From assembly GCA_020160805.1 (NCBI GenBank), contig JAIUPO010000004.1:1-64000 (forward strand): a stretch of DNA of 64,000 nt, read 5' to 3'. Made by a program: the position numbers and the translations under genes. The notes beneath the pieces were generated by a model. The model ran no database searches, had not been told where the DNA came from, and saw only the letters and a list, made by a program, of their open reading frames with translations. Shown here one piece after another: positions 44,010 to 51,756 of this stretch. Each line of letters begins with the position of its first letter. The stretch's first letter is position 1. The DNA comes from Actinomycetota bacterium. Its GTDB lineage: Bacteria > Actinomycetota > Actinomycetes > Actinomycetales > Dermatophilaceae.

Positions 44010-46435
44010 GACTTCTCCTTCGCGGATTCGGCGGTCGTGCGGCGCAGCGAGGGCAACTCGCCGCGGTCGTGCTGCTGGCGCAGCTCCCAGAGGTCGCCGG
44101 GTGAAATGGGCATGGAGGTGATCGGGAAACCTTCGGCGTCCTCGATCGCGGAGGCAATCACGGCCGACACGGGTATGCAGCCCGCCTCGCCAGCTCCCTT
44201 GATGCCCAACGGATTCAGCGGTGACGGTGTCTCCAGATGGTCAGCCTCGACATGCGGCACCTCGGAGGCATAGGGGATGAGGAAGTCCATGAAACTGGCG
44301 TTGAGCAACTGACCGAACTCGTCATAAACCATCCGCTCATAGAGCGCACCGCCGACACCTTGGGCGACGCCGCCGTGCACCTGACCCTCGACGATCATCG
44401 GATTGATCATCGTGCCGCAGTCATGGATCACGCAGTAGCGCAGGATCTTGATCTCGGCGGTGACGGGGTCGGTCTCGACGATGGCCGCGTGCATGCCATT
44501 GGCGAAGGTCGCCTGCGTCGGGCTGTAGAAGTCCTTGCCTTCCAAGCCCGGCTCTTCGTCGTCGGCCACCGGCGGCTTGTCCGGATCGAAGGTGCCGGCG
44601 AATTGAGTCGCCGCCTTGGCCGCTTCGTCGAAGGCATAGCGCAGCGGATTGGACAGGACCGCGGTGGTGCCGATCGGCATACTCGCCTCCGGCAGGCCCT
44701 TGACGCCGATCACGCCATCGATGATCTCGAGATCGTCTTCCGAAACTTCCAAGGCGTCGGCCGCGATTTTCAGCGCCTTGGCCTTGGCCGCACGGGCGGC
44801 AAGAGCGATGGCGTTGCCGGACATGACGGCCGCGCGCGAGGCGAATGTGCCGACGGCATAGGCCATTCGGCGCGTGTCACCCGTCGTCACGTGCACGGTC
44901 TCGATCGGCACTCCCAGCTCGTCCGCGACGATCTGCGCGAAGGCCGTCTGGTGTCCTTGGCCCTGGGTCGTCAGGCCGGTGGCGACATTGACGCGTCCAG
45001 AGGTCTCGATGACGACATGCGCACCCTCATACGGCCCGACGCCGGTGCCCTCGACATAACAGCCGATCCCGAGACCCACCCGGCGACCTTCCGACGCGGC
45101 CTGCTCGCGATAGGGCGCGAAGTCGTCCCAACCGACGAGCGCCTTGAGTTTGGCGAGTGAGGCGGGGAAGTCACCGCTGTCGTACTTCAGCGGGCGGCCG
45201 TCCTGGAACATCAGGCCGTGGTCGTAGGGCATCTCCTCGGGGAGGATGAAGTTGCGACTGCGAACCTCCGCTCGATCGACGCCGAGATAGTCCGCGATGG
45301 CGTCCATGGTCCGCTCCATCGCGAAGCAGCCCTGCGGTCGGCCAGCACCCCGATAAGGCGTCACGAGAACGGTATTGGTGAACATCGACCAGAACTCGAC
45401 GCGATAGGCGCCGGGCTTGTACGGCCCCAAAAGCTGGGTCGCGGTGATGATCGGGACGATGATGCCGTATGGCGTGTAGGCACCATTGTCGTGCCAGAAC
45501 TTCACGTCGAGCGCGAGCACCCGGCCCTCGTCGTCGAAGCCGACCTCGACTTCCTGAAGTTGGCCGCGCTCATGGGCGGATGAGATGAAGTGCTCGCGTC
45601 GGTCCTCGGTCCATTTCACATCGTGGCCGAGAAGCCTTGCCGCCCAAGGGATCAGCACCTCCTCGGGCCACGGGTGCATGATCTTGACGCCGAAGCCACC
45701 GCCGACATCCGGCGTGATGCAGTCGACCTTGGCCAGCGGGAGGCCGAGGCGGGCCGCCACTGCCGCCCGGACGCCGGTGGAGGTCTGCGTCGAGGACCAC
45801 AGGGTCAGGTGCTCGGCGTCGGTGTCCCAGCGGGCATAGACCCCCTTGCCTTCCATCGGCATACACGCGCTGCGCTCGATCGCCAGGTCGAGCGAAAGCC
45901 GGTGGGGCGCACCGGCCATCGCCGTCTCGACATCGCCGACCTCTTGGAGCAGGTGGGCCGAGATATTGCCCGGAGCGTGGTCGTGCACGAGATTCGCTGC
46001 CGTGCGGGCGGTTTCGAGACCGACCACCACCGGGAGGAAGTCGTAGTCGACGCGGATCCGCGCCACCGCATCCTCCGCGGCATAGCGATTCTCGGCGACG
46101 ACGAGGACGATCGCCTCTCCGACGTGATTGACCTCGTCCTTGGCCAGGGCAAAGCCCGTTGCGGGAGCGATCAATGCGGGGTGCGGGATGAGCAGCGGCA
46201 GGTTCTCCCCGACCGGCCCGTCCAGGTCTTCGTGCGTCCAAATCCCCACCAGGCCAGGCGTTTCCAGCGCATCGGTCACGTCGATGTCGACGATCCGCGC
46301 GTGCGCGTGCGGGCTGCGGACAAAGGCCGCTTCGTATGCCGTGTGCCCCAGGTCGTCGAGATAGCGGCCGCCGCCGGTCACCAATCGCGGGTCTTCGCGC
46401 CGCTTGATTGGCGCGCCGAACATCTTGGTCGTCAT
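44006..46435 (-). CDS. Molybdenum hydroxylase large subunit (xanthine oxidase family)
   Basis: An 809-residue Mo-cofactor subunit. N-terminal hammerhead domain: IKRREDPRLVTGGGRYLDDL, SPHAHARIVDIDV; Mo-binding: TPDVGGGFGVKIM, NTVLVTPYRGAGRPQGCFAMERTMD, GQGHQTAFAQIVADELG, FASRAAVMSGNAI and the catalytic Glu in GIKGAGEAGCIP. The active-site loop is PYRGAGR, not AYXCSFR, so it is not a true CO dehydrogenase. Related enzymes hydroxylate purines, pyrimidines (uracil/thymine dehydrogenase), nicotinate or quinolines. Overlaps both neighbours by 4 bp. Context points to a nucleobase. Confidence 0.88.
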   Translation of the reverse strand: MTTKMFGAPIKRREDPRLVTGGGRYLDDLGHTAYEAAFVRSPHAHARIVDIDVTDALETPGLVGIWTHEDLDGPVGENLPLLIPHPALIAPATGFALAKDEVNHVGEAIVLVVAENRYAAEDAVARIRVDYDFLPVVVGLETARTAANLVHDHAPGNISAHLLQEVGDVETAMAGAPHRLSLDLAIERSACMPMEGKGVYARWDTDAEHLTLWSSTQTSTGVRAAVAARLGLPLAKVDCITPDVGGGFGVKIMHPWPEEVLIPWAARLLGHDVKWTEDRREHFISSAHERGQLQEVEVGFDDEGRVLALDVKFWHDNGAYTPYGIIVPIITATQLLGPYKPGAYRVEFWSMFTNTVLVTPYRGAGRPQGCFAMERTMDAIADYLGVDRAEVRSRNFILPEEMPYDHGLMFQDGRPLKYDSGDFPASLAKLKALVGWDDFAPYREQAASEGRRVGLGIGCYVEGTGVGPYEGAHVVIETSGRVNVATGLTTQGQGHQTAFAQIVADELGVPIETVHVTTGDTRRMAYAVGTFASRAAVMSGNAIALAARAAKAKALKIAADALEVSEDDLEIIDGVIGVKGLPEASMPIGTTAVLSNPLRYAFDEAAKAATQFAGTFDPDKPPVADDEEPGLEGKDFYSPTQATFANGMHAAIVETDPVTAEIKILRYCVIHDCGTMINPMIVEGQVHGGVAQGVGGALYERMVYDEFGQLLNASFMDFLIPYASEVPHVEADHLETPSPLNPLGIKGAGEAGCIPVSAVIASAIEDAEGFPITSMPISPGDLWELRQQHDRGELPSLRRTTAESAKEKS

Positions 46436-46953
46436 CGCGTCTTCCCCGCCTGCTCGCCCGCGATCTCGGCAGCCCGCAGCACCGACTTAACAATGTTCTG
46501 ATATCCCGTGCACCGGCACAGATTCCCGGAGATCGCCTCGCGCGCCTCATCCTGCGTCGGCGCCGGATTCTCCTTGAGGAAGGCCGTGATGGTCGTGATG
46601 AATCCGGGTGTGCAGAAACCGCATTGGAGGCCGTGACACTCGGTGAACGCCTGCTGCACCGGGCCCATCGACTCGATGGTGCCGCACCCCTCGACCGTCG
46701 TTACCTCGTGGCCGACGGCCTGCACCGCGAACATCAGGCAGGAGCGGACCGGCTCACCGTCGAGCAGGATGGTGCAGGCGCCGCAGACGCCGTGTTCGCA
46801 GCCCACGTGGGTGCCGGTCAGCCGCAGGTCGTGGCGCAAGAAGTCAGACAGCAGCCGGCGCGCTGGCACCGAGGCGCCGTAAGGCGCGCCATTGACGGTC
46901 ACGTGGACCGGCACCAAAGCCTCCGCATCGTGCGTGGCCACGGAAGTGTTCAT
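46432..46953 (-). CDS. Molybdenum hydroxylase [2Fe-2S] small subunit
   Basis: A 173-residue electron-transfer subunit with two [2Fe-2S] clusters. The plant-type cluster is CEHGVCGACTILLDGEPVRSCL (residues 53-74) and the second is CGFCTPGF with CRCTGYQ (about 115-152). It carries electrons from the Mo site to FAD. Starts and ends overlap the flanking subunit genes as ATGA. Confidence 0.93.
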   Translation of the reverse strand: MNTSVATHDAEALVPVHVTVNGAPYGASVPARRLLSDFLRHDLRLTGTHVGCEHGVCGACTILLDGEPVRSCLMFAVQAVGHEVTTVEGCGTIESMGPVQQAFTECHGLQCGFCTPGFITTITAFLKENPAPTQDEAREAISGNLCRCTGYQNIVKSVLRAAEIAGEQAGKTR

Positions 46954-47810
46954 CGGGACATCACCTCGGCAACGAGTCGGCGCGTTAGTTCGGCTGCGAG
47001 CATCCGGCGGTAGTCAGCGGTGGCGTGAATATCGCCCTCGGGAGCGACATGCTCCCGGACCGCCGTGACGAGGTCATCGGACCGCGAGGCAATATCCCCC
47101 GCGGAGGCGCCCGCCAGAACTGGCGTCAGGTCCAAGACATCCGGCACATCCGTCACCGAGACGAAGGACGCCCGCGCCGCCGTGACGGTGCCCTCGGCCG
47201 CCGTCAGCGCCACGCCCACGCCGGCCATCGCGTAATCCCCACTGCGGCGGGCTGATTCGACGAAACCGGTCCGGGTGCCAGGGGCGAATCGGCCGAAGCG
47301 CACCGCCGTCACCAGTTCGTCCGCCGCCAGCTCCGTCTCCAAGGGACCGGTGAAGAACTCACCCGCAGCGATCTCGCGCGACCCCTGCGGGCCACGCACC
47401 TCGATCACCGCATCGGTGAGCACCGCGATCGACGGCATTTCACCAGCCGCATCCGCGTGGGCGATCGAGCCGACCGTGGTGCCGCGATTTCGGATCGCGG
47501 GATGCGCGACGTTCAGGAGAGCTTGCCGCAGGAGGGGCAGCACGGCATACCCCTCCTCGGAGCGCTCCACCCCGCGGTGGCGCACGGTGGCGCCCACCCG
47601 GACATACCCCCCATCCACGGTGAGGGAATCCAGGCCGGCCACACCGTTGATGTCGACGAGGTGGGCCGGCGCGGCCAGTCGCATCGACAGCATCGGGATC
47701 AGGCTCTGTCCGCCGGCGAGGACCTTGCCGTCGTGGCCGACCTCGGCGAGGACGGCCACGGCCTCATCCAGCGTGCGTGGCGCGTGATGGACGAAGGGAG
47801 CGGGCTTCAT
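46950..47810 (-). CDS. Molybdenum hydroxylase FAD-binding medium subunit
   Basis: A 286-residue FAD subunit of the CoxM/CutM type. FAD-binding motifs: LAGGQSLIPMLSMRLAAPAHLVDI (residues 31-54) and NRGTTVGSIAHADAAGEMP (about 108-126), then the CO dehydrogenase flavoprotein C-terminal domain (FVESARRSGDYAMAGVGVALTA). First gene of the medium-small-large-coxG unit. Confidence 0.92.
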   Translation of the reverse strand: MKPAPFVHHAPRTLDEAVAVLAEVGHDGKVLAGGQSLIPMLSMRLAAPAHLVDINGVAGLDSLTVDGGYVRVGATVRHRGVERSEEGYAVLPLLRQALLNVAHPAIRNRGTTVGSIAHADAAGEMPSIAVLTDAVIEVRGPQGSREIAAGEFFTGPLETELAADELVTAVRFGRFAPGTRTGFVESARRSGDYAMAGVGVALTAAEGTVTAARASFVSVTDVPDVLDLTPVLAGASAGDIASRSDDLVTAVREHVAPEGDIHATADYRRMLAAELTRRLVAEVMSR

Positions 47811-47854
47811 TGCTCGATCCTGCCTCTCGCGGTGGGGGTTGGGAAGGGAAAAGG

Positions 47855-47892
47855 CCGAGGGCCCCGAAGTCGGCTGACCGCGGGGCCCTCGG
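47855..47892 (-). terminator. Terminator of the nucleobase permease
   Basis: A perfect 12-bp inverted repeat (CCGAGGGCCCCG, 47855-47866 and 47881-47892) with a 14-nt loop, 9 bp past the permease stop, followed on the minus strand by CCTTTTCC. It separates the permease from the molybdenum hydroxylase operon. Confidence 0.85.
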
Positions 47893-47900
47893 GCGGTGGA

Positions 47901-49388
47901 TCAGTGCTTGGGACGGTGACCGTAGAAGTCCTCGGGATTGTCTTCCTGAAGGAGGTCATCGACGCCGTCGCTGTCGCCATAGGTGTAGTCGCCCACAGCG
48001 ATCGCCGTGCCCTCGGCGCGCGTCCGAAGGTCTTGGGGCGCAAGGGCCTTGGCGAGGTGGTAGGCGCCCACCGCGACGATCGTGCCCAGCGCGATGCCAC
48101 CGAGGGTGAAGTTGTCGGTGAACTTCATCTTCACATCGCCGACACCGATGATCACGCCCGCCGCGACGGGAACCAGGTTGATCGGGTTGCCGAAGTCGAC
48201 GCCATTTTCCTTCCAGATCTTGGCTCCGAGCAGGCCGATCATGCCGTAGAGGACGACCGTGATCCCGCCGAGGACGCCGCCCGGGACGGAGAAGACGAGC
48301 GCACCGAACTTCGGGGAGAGGCCGAAGAGGATGGCGACGCAGGCGGCGACCCAGTAGGCCGCAGTGGAGTAGACGCGGGTGGCCGCCATGACGCCGATGT
48401 TCTCGGCATAGGTGGTGGTCGGTGAGCCGCCGAAGAAGGAGGCGAAGGCGGTGCCGACACCGTCACCGGCGATTGCGCGGCCCATCACTGGGTCGAGGTC
48501 CTTGCCGGTCATTTCGGCGACGGCCTTCACGTGGCCGGTGTTCTCCGCAACGAGCGCGATGACGGCCGGCAGGACCAGGAGGATCGCGGCCATCGAGAAA
48601 CTCGGCATATGCCAGCCGGCCACTTCGGTCCCATCCTGGCCGATGGTCGTCTTGGCGGGCAGACCGAACCAGGATGCCTCTCCGATGCCGGCGGTGTTCC
48701 AGCGCAGGTGCTCGGTCGCCTCCGTGGCGCCACCGAGGACGGAGGTGATCGGGCCTGCAGTCTTGTCGAGGAACCAGGACAGCGCGGTGCCAAAGATCAG
48801 GGCCAGGAAGACCGAGATGCGACCGATAAAGCCTTTGAACGCCACCGCACACACGATGGTGAAGAGCATCGTCAAGAACGCGACCCACTGGTCTTGCGGC
48901 CAATAGATTCCTGCCACGACGGGCGCGAGGTTGAAGCCGATCAACATGACGACCGCGCCGGTGACGACGGGTGGCAGCACGCGGTGCAGGACACCGGAGC
49001 CGAGGAAGTGGATCGCCACGCCGACGAGCGCCAGCACGACGCCCGCCACCAAGATCGCGCCCGTCACGCGGGCGGAGGTGGCGCCTTCTTGCGCGCGGAT
49101 CGCGGCCACCGCGCCGACGAAGGAGGCCGATGTGCCGAGATAGGAGGGCACTTTGCCCTGAACGATGAGCAGGAAGATGATCGTGGCCAGGCCGCTCATC
49201 ATGATCGCGAGCTGTGGGTTCAGCCCCATGACCAGCGGGAAGACGAAGGTCGCACCAAACATCGCGACCACATGCTGGGCCCCGAGGCCGATGGTCTTGC
49301 CCCACGAGAGGCGTTCATCGGGAGCAACGACATCATCGGGACCGGACAGGCTGCCGTTCCCGTGCAATTTCCATCCAAAGGCCGACAT
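47901..49388 (-). CDS. NCS2-family uracil/xanthine permease
   Basis: A 495-residue nucleobase:cation symporter with about 12-14 helices. Marks of the NCS2 (UraA/PbuX) family: LGAQHVVAMFGATFVFPLVMG near the N-terminus, TTIIFL-like LATIIFLLIVQGKVPSYLGTSASF, the substrate-site Glu in VIALVAENTGHVKAV, GDGVGTAFASFFGGSPTTTYAENIGVM and the C-terminal GGVLGGITVVLYGMI. The TTTYAENIGV loop fits the uracil permease branch better than the xanthine/urate branch. ATG at 49388 follows GGAGGG. It supplies the cluster with its ring substrate. Confidence 0.9.
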   Translation of the reverse strand: MSAFGWKLHGNGSLSGPDDVVAPDERLSWGKTIGLGAQHVVAMFGATFVFPLVMGLNPQLAIMMSGLATIIFLLIVQGKVPSYLGTSASFVGAVAAIRAQEGATSARVTGAILVAGVVLALVGVAIHFLGSGVLHRVLPPVVTGAVVMLIGFNLAPVVAGIYWPQDQWVAFLTMLFTIVCAVAFKGFIGRISVFLALIFGTALSWFLDKTAGPITSVLGGATEATEHLRWNTAGIGEASWFGLPAKTTIGQDGTEVAGWHMPSFSMAAILLVLPAVIALVAENTGHVKAVAEMTGKDLDPVMGRAIAGDGVGTAFASFFGGSPTTTYAENIGVMAATRVYSTAAYWVAACVAILFGLSPKFGALVFSVPGGVLGGITVVLYGMIGLLGAKIWKENGVDFGNPINLVPVAAGVIIGVGDVKMKFTDNFTLGGIALGTIVAVGAYHLAKALAPQDLRTRAEGTAIAVGDYTYGDSDGVDDLLQEDNPEDFYGHRPKH

Positions 49389-49536
49389 TTGGCCCTCCAA
49401 CCTTGCTACGGCGCCTCACGACGCGGAACCGCCCCGACCGGGGATGATGGGAACGCTAGTGGCGTGGACCACACGCGCGACTGAGCGACACTCGACAGGC
49501 AGCAACCGGTGGCCTTGGCAGGACTTGCCCGCGTGT

Positions 49537-49554
49537 CATCCCCCGCCGGGGATG
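49537..49554 (-). terminator. Hairpin after pucR
   Basis: CATCCCC and GGGGATG pair over the loop CGCC, 10 bp beyond the regulator stop. There is no T-run, so it is a possible rather than certain terminator. The rest of 49389-49564 is the permease promoter region; no operator was identified. Confidence 0.45.
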
Positions 49555-49564
49555 GTCCGTGCCC

Positions 49565-50983
49565 TCACTCCGAGGTCCCGGACCTGCGACTTTGCGCCAG
49601 GCCACGCATTTCCAGGACCTTCAGTGCCAACGCAAGGGTCAGGCGCAATTGCGGATCGGTCGTGAAGGGCCCGAGCATCCGCTCAAGCTTCACGATGCGG
49701 TAGCGCAGGGTGTTGTAGTGGAAGAACAGGATTCGCGAGGCTTCCGCGACATTGAGATTGGTGTCGATGAGGACCGTGAGCGTCTGCCGAAGCCCCTCGC
49801 TTTCGGGATTGTCATCGGTCGCGAGATCGCCGAGGGCGTCGGTGACGAACTGCCGCAGCTCGGCCGAGTCGGGCACCAGGGACAGCAGGCGGTAGATCCC
49901 CAGTTCGTCAAAATGCGTGATCGCCCCGGAGCCGTGCTTCTGCCGGCCGACCGCCGCAGCGCGCAGTGCTTCGGCGTATGCCGTGGGCAAGCTCGCGAGG
50001 TCCGTCACCGGCCGCGAGACACCCGTGGAAAAGCTGCGCCGGCCACCGCCGCCGTCGCCGCGCACCACCCGAGCCAGGTCCGCCACGACCCCCATCACCT
50101 GTTCGGTCGCGGTCTCGGGCGTGATCGCGAGCAGAGTGACAACCTCCTGGCTGAAGCCCATCACCGGAGCCCGCCGGTCGCGCGCGCCGACGGCCCGCAC
50201 CCACGCCCGGGCAAAACGCTGCTGCAGGCCGCGCACCTCCTCGGCCGTGCGCTCGGTGATGGCATCGTCTTCATCGGTTTCGGCGACGACGACCACCATC
50301 CGTGGCGCCAGCGTCCACCCCAGGCTGTCGGCGTGCGCGATCGCGTCGAGCCCACTGCCGACGCGACCCGCGAGCGCGTCGCGGAGGAACTCGGCGCGGT
50401 ACTTGCTCTCGACGGCCGTGACGGCCTGCTCGCGGGTGATCGCCAGGGCCGCCACCGTGGACGCTCGCTCGAGCAGGTGTATGTCGTTGCGAGACAGCAC
50501 TCTTGACCCGCCGAAGGCGACGATCCGGCCCTCGACGCCGCTGCCGCCGACGATCCGGACGGTGGCGCGTCGCACCCACTCGCCCTCGCCCGTTCGTTCG
50601 CCGACCAACTCGTGCTCGACGAGGAATCGGCCGGTCGGGTCGAAGGCGGAGGTGGCGTAGGCCGCCGCGAGGGCCTCGGGCTCCCCGGCATCGGCGATGA
50701 CGCGCCCGTCGGTCGTCGTGATCATGACGGGCATGTCCAGTAGCCCCGCGAGGGCCGCGCACAGGTCGGCCTGGCTGCCGCCCGCGACGACCGTCGACAG
50801 CAAGGAGCGGTGCACCTCATCCTCACGGCGCAGCGCCGCGGCGAGGTGCTCGGCCAGAGTGCGCAGCCCGTCGGCATCAAGCCCCTCGGGGATGTCCAGG
50901 GGCAGGACCACTTCCCCCGCCGGCACCGATGCTCCTGGCAAGTCGATGACCGATCCCGCGGGATCGTTGGCAACTTTCTCCAT
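49565..50983 (-). CDS. PucR-family transcriptional regulator
   Basis: A 472-residue regulator. The N-terminal part (LLSTVVAGGSQADLCAALAGLLDMPVMITTTDGRVIADAGEPEALA) is a GAF-like sensor, the middle is the GGDEF-like PucR linker, and the C-terminal HTH is typical: LRQTLTVLIDTNLNVAEASRILFFHYNTLRYRIVKLERMLGPF, close to the end. PucR proteins control purine and other ring-compound catabolism. Leaderless start (TAGCAT at 50990-50995, 6-nt spacer). It lies between the permease and the divergent AllH/AllFG genes, so it is the likely regulator of the whole cluster. Confidence 0.88.
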   Translation of the reverse strand: MEKVANDPAGSVIDLPGASVPAGEVVLPLDIPEGLDADGLRTLAEHLAAALRREDEVHRSLLSTVVAGGSQADLCAALAGLLDMPVMITTTDGRVIADAGEPEALAAAYATSAFDPTGRFLVEHELVGERTGEGEWVRRATVRIVGGSGVEGRIVAFGGSRVLSRNDIHLLERASTVAALAITREQAVTAVESKYRAEFLRDALAGRVGSGLDAIAHADSLGWTLAPRMVVVVAETDEDDAITERTAEEVRGLQQRFARAWVRAVGARDRRAPVMGFSQEVVTLLAITPETATEQVMGVVADLARVVRGDGGGGRRSFSTGVSRPVTDLASLPTAYAEALRAAAVGRQKHGSGAITHFDELGIYRLLSLVPDSAELRQFVTDALGDLATDDNPESEGLRQTLTVLIDTNLNVAEASRILFFHYNTLRYRIVKLERMLGPFTTDPQLRLTLALALKVLEMRGLAQSRRSGTSE

Positions 50984-51018
50984 GCGGGGATGCTAGCCAA
51001 GGTCGCTAGCGTCGGGGC
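50984..51018. promoter_or_regulatory. Divergent leaderless promoters, pucR and allH-like
   Basis: The 35-bp gap has minus-strand TAGCAT (50990-50995) for pucR and plus-strand TAGCGT (51007-51012) for the DUF2877 gene, each 6 nt from its ATG. The two boxes are 11 bp apart, so a PucR dimer bound here would control both. Confidence 0.6.
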
Positions 51019-51756
51019 ATGCTCCCTGCCGCCCGCTCGCCGCTCGCGCCCCGCGCTGGTGTGGCGGAGTCGGGGGCCATCGAGCGCTGGACGGTCCTCG
51101 GGGCCTTCCCGACCGCGGTGTACCTCCATCGCCACGGCTCTGGAGTCCTGGCCGTCGTGACCTCCGACGGCCTCGCCTTGCCGACGGCCTGGCGCCTGGC
51201 GGTAAGGTCCCGGGATGTTGAGTGGGGCGCCTCTCCCGGCGACCAGGTCGGTGTCTCTACGGACCGAATCACGCTGCCGCTCAATGATATCCACGCCGTG
51301 CGCGCCTGGCGCCCGGCACGCGTGCGTCGCCGCTCGTCCTCTCGGGTCTGGCTGCGAGCGTCGTGGTTTGCCGAGCGCATCGGTCGCGGTGAGGGCCTGA
51401 CCCCCGAGGGCGATGACGAGATCTGCGGCGCCTTGTTGGTGGCATATGCCGTCGGCGACCCCGCCCTCGCCCCGGCCGTCCTCCCCCTGTTGCCCCGCAC
51501 GACGGCGCTCTCCGCCTCCCTTATCGAGGCGGCCGCCCAGGGGTATGCCGTCCCGCCACTCGTCGCGTATGTCGACGCGGTGACCACAGGCGACCCGATG
51601 GCGGCGGCGCGCCGACCCGCGGTGGCAGCGATCGGGCATACCTCGGGAGCGGCGCTCCTGCGGGGCGTCGATCTGGCCCTAACAGCGGTCGGCGACCACC
51701 CGGCATACGACCTGAACCCGAAGCGAAACCCGATCAAGGAGTCCCTCAGTGCTTGA
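51019..51756 (+). CDS. DUF2877 protein, AllH/YlbF-like
   Basis: A 245-residue DUF2877 protein. The conserved region is GRGEGLTPEGDDEICGALLVAYAV, with TTALSASLIEAAAQGYAVPPL following. The E. coli relative YlbF (AllH) is reported as a subunit of oxamate carbamoyltransferase together with FdrA (AllF) and YlbE (AllG). Here its stop overlaps the GTG of an AllF-AllG-like fusion by 8 bp, which supports a complex. Leaderless ATG at 51019. Confidence 0.8.
   Translation: MLPAARSPLAPRAGVAESGAIERWTVLGAFPTAVYLHRHGSGVLAVVTSDGLALPTAWRLAVRSRDVEWGASPGDQVGVSTDRITLPLNDIHAVRAWRPARVRRRSSSRVWLRASWFAERIGRGEGLTPEGDDEICGALLVAYAVGDPALAPAVLPLLPRTTALSASLIEAAAQGYAVPPLVAYVDAVTTGDPMAAARRPAVAAIGHTSGAALLRGVDLALTAVGDHPAYDLNPKRNPIKESLSA

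Noticed and set aside
44006-47810. Annotation as aerobic carbon monoxide dehydrogenase (coxMSL)
   Set aside because: The AYXCSFR active-site loop is absent; the loop is PYRGAGR, and the setting is nucleobase catabolism.
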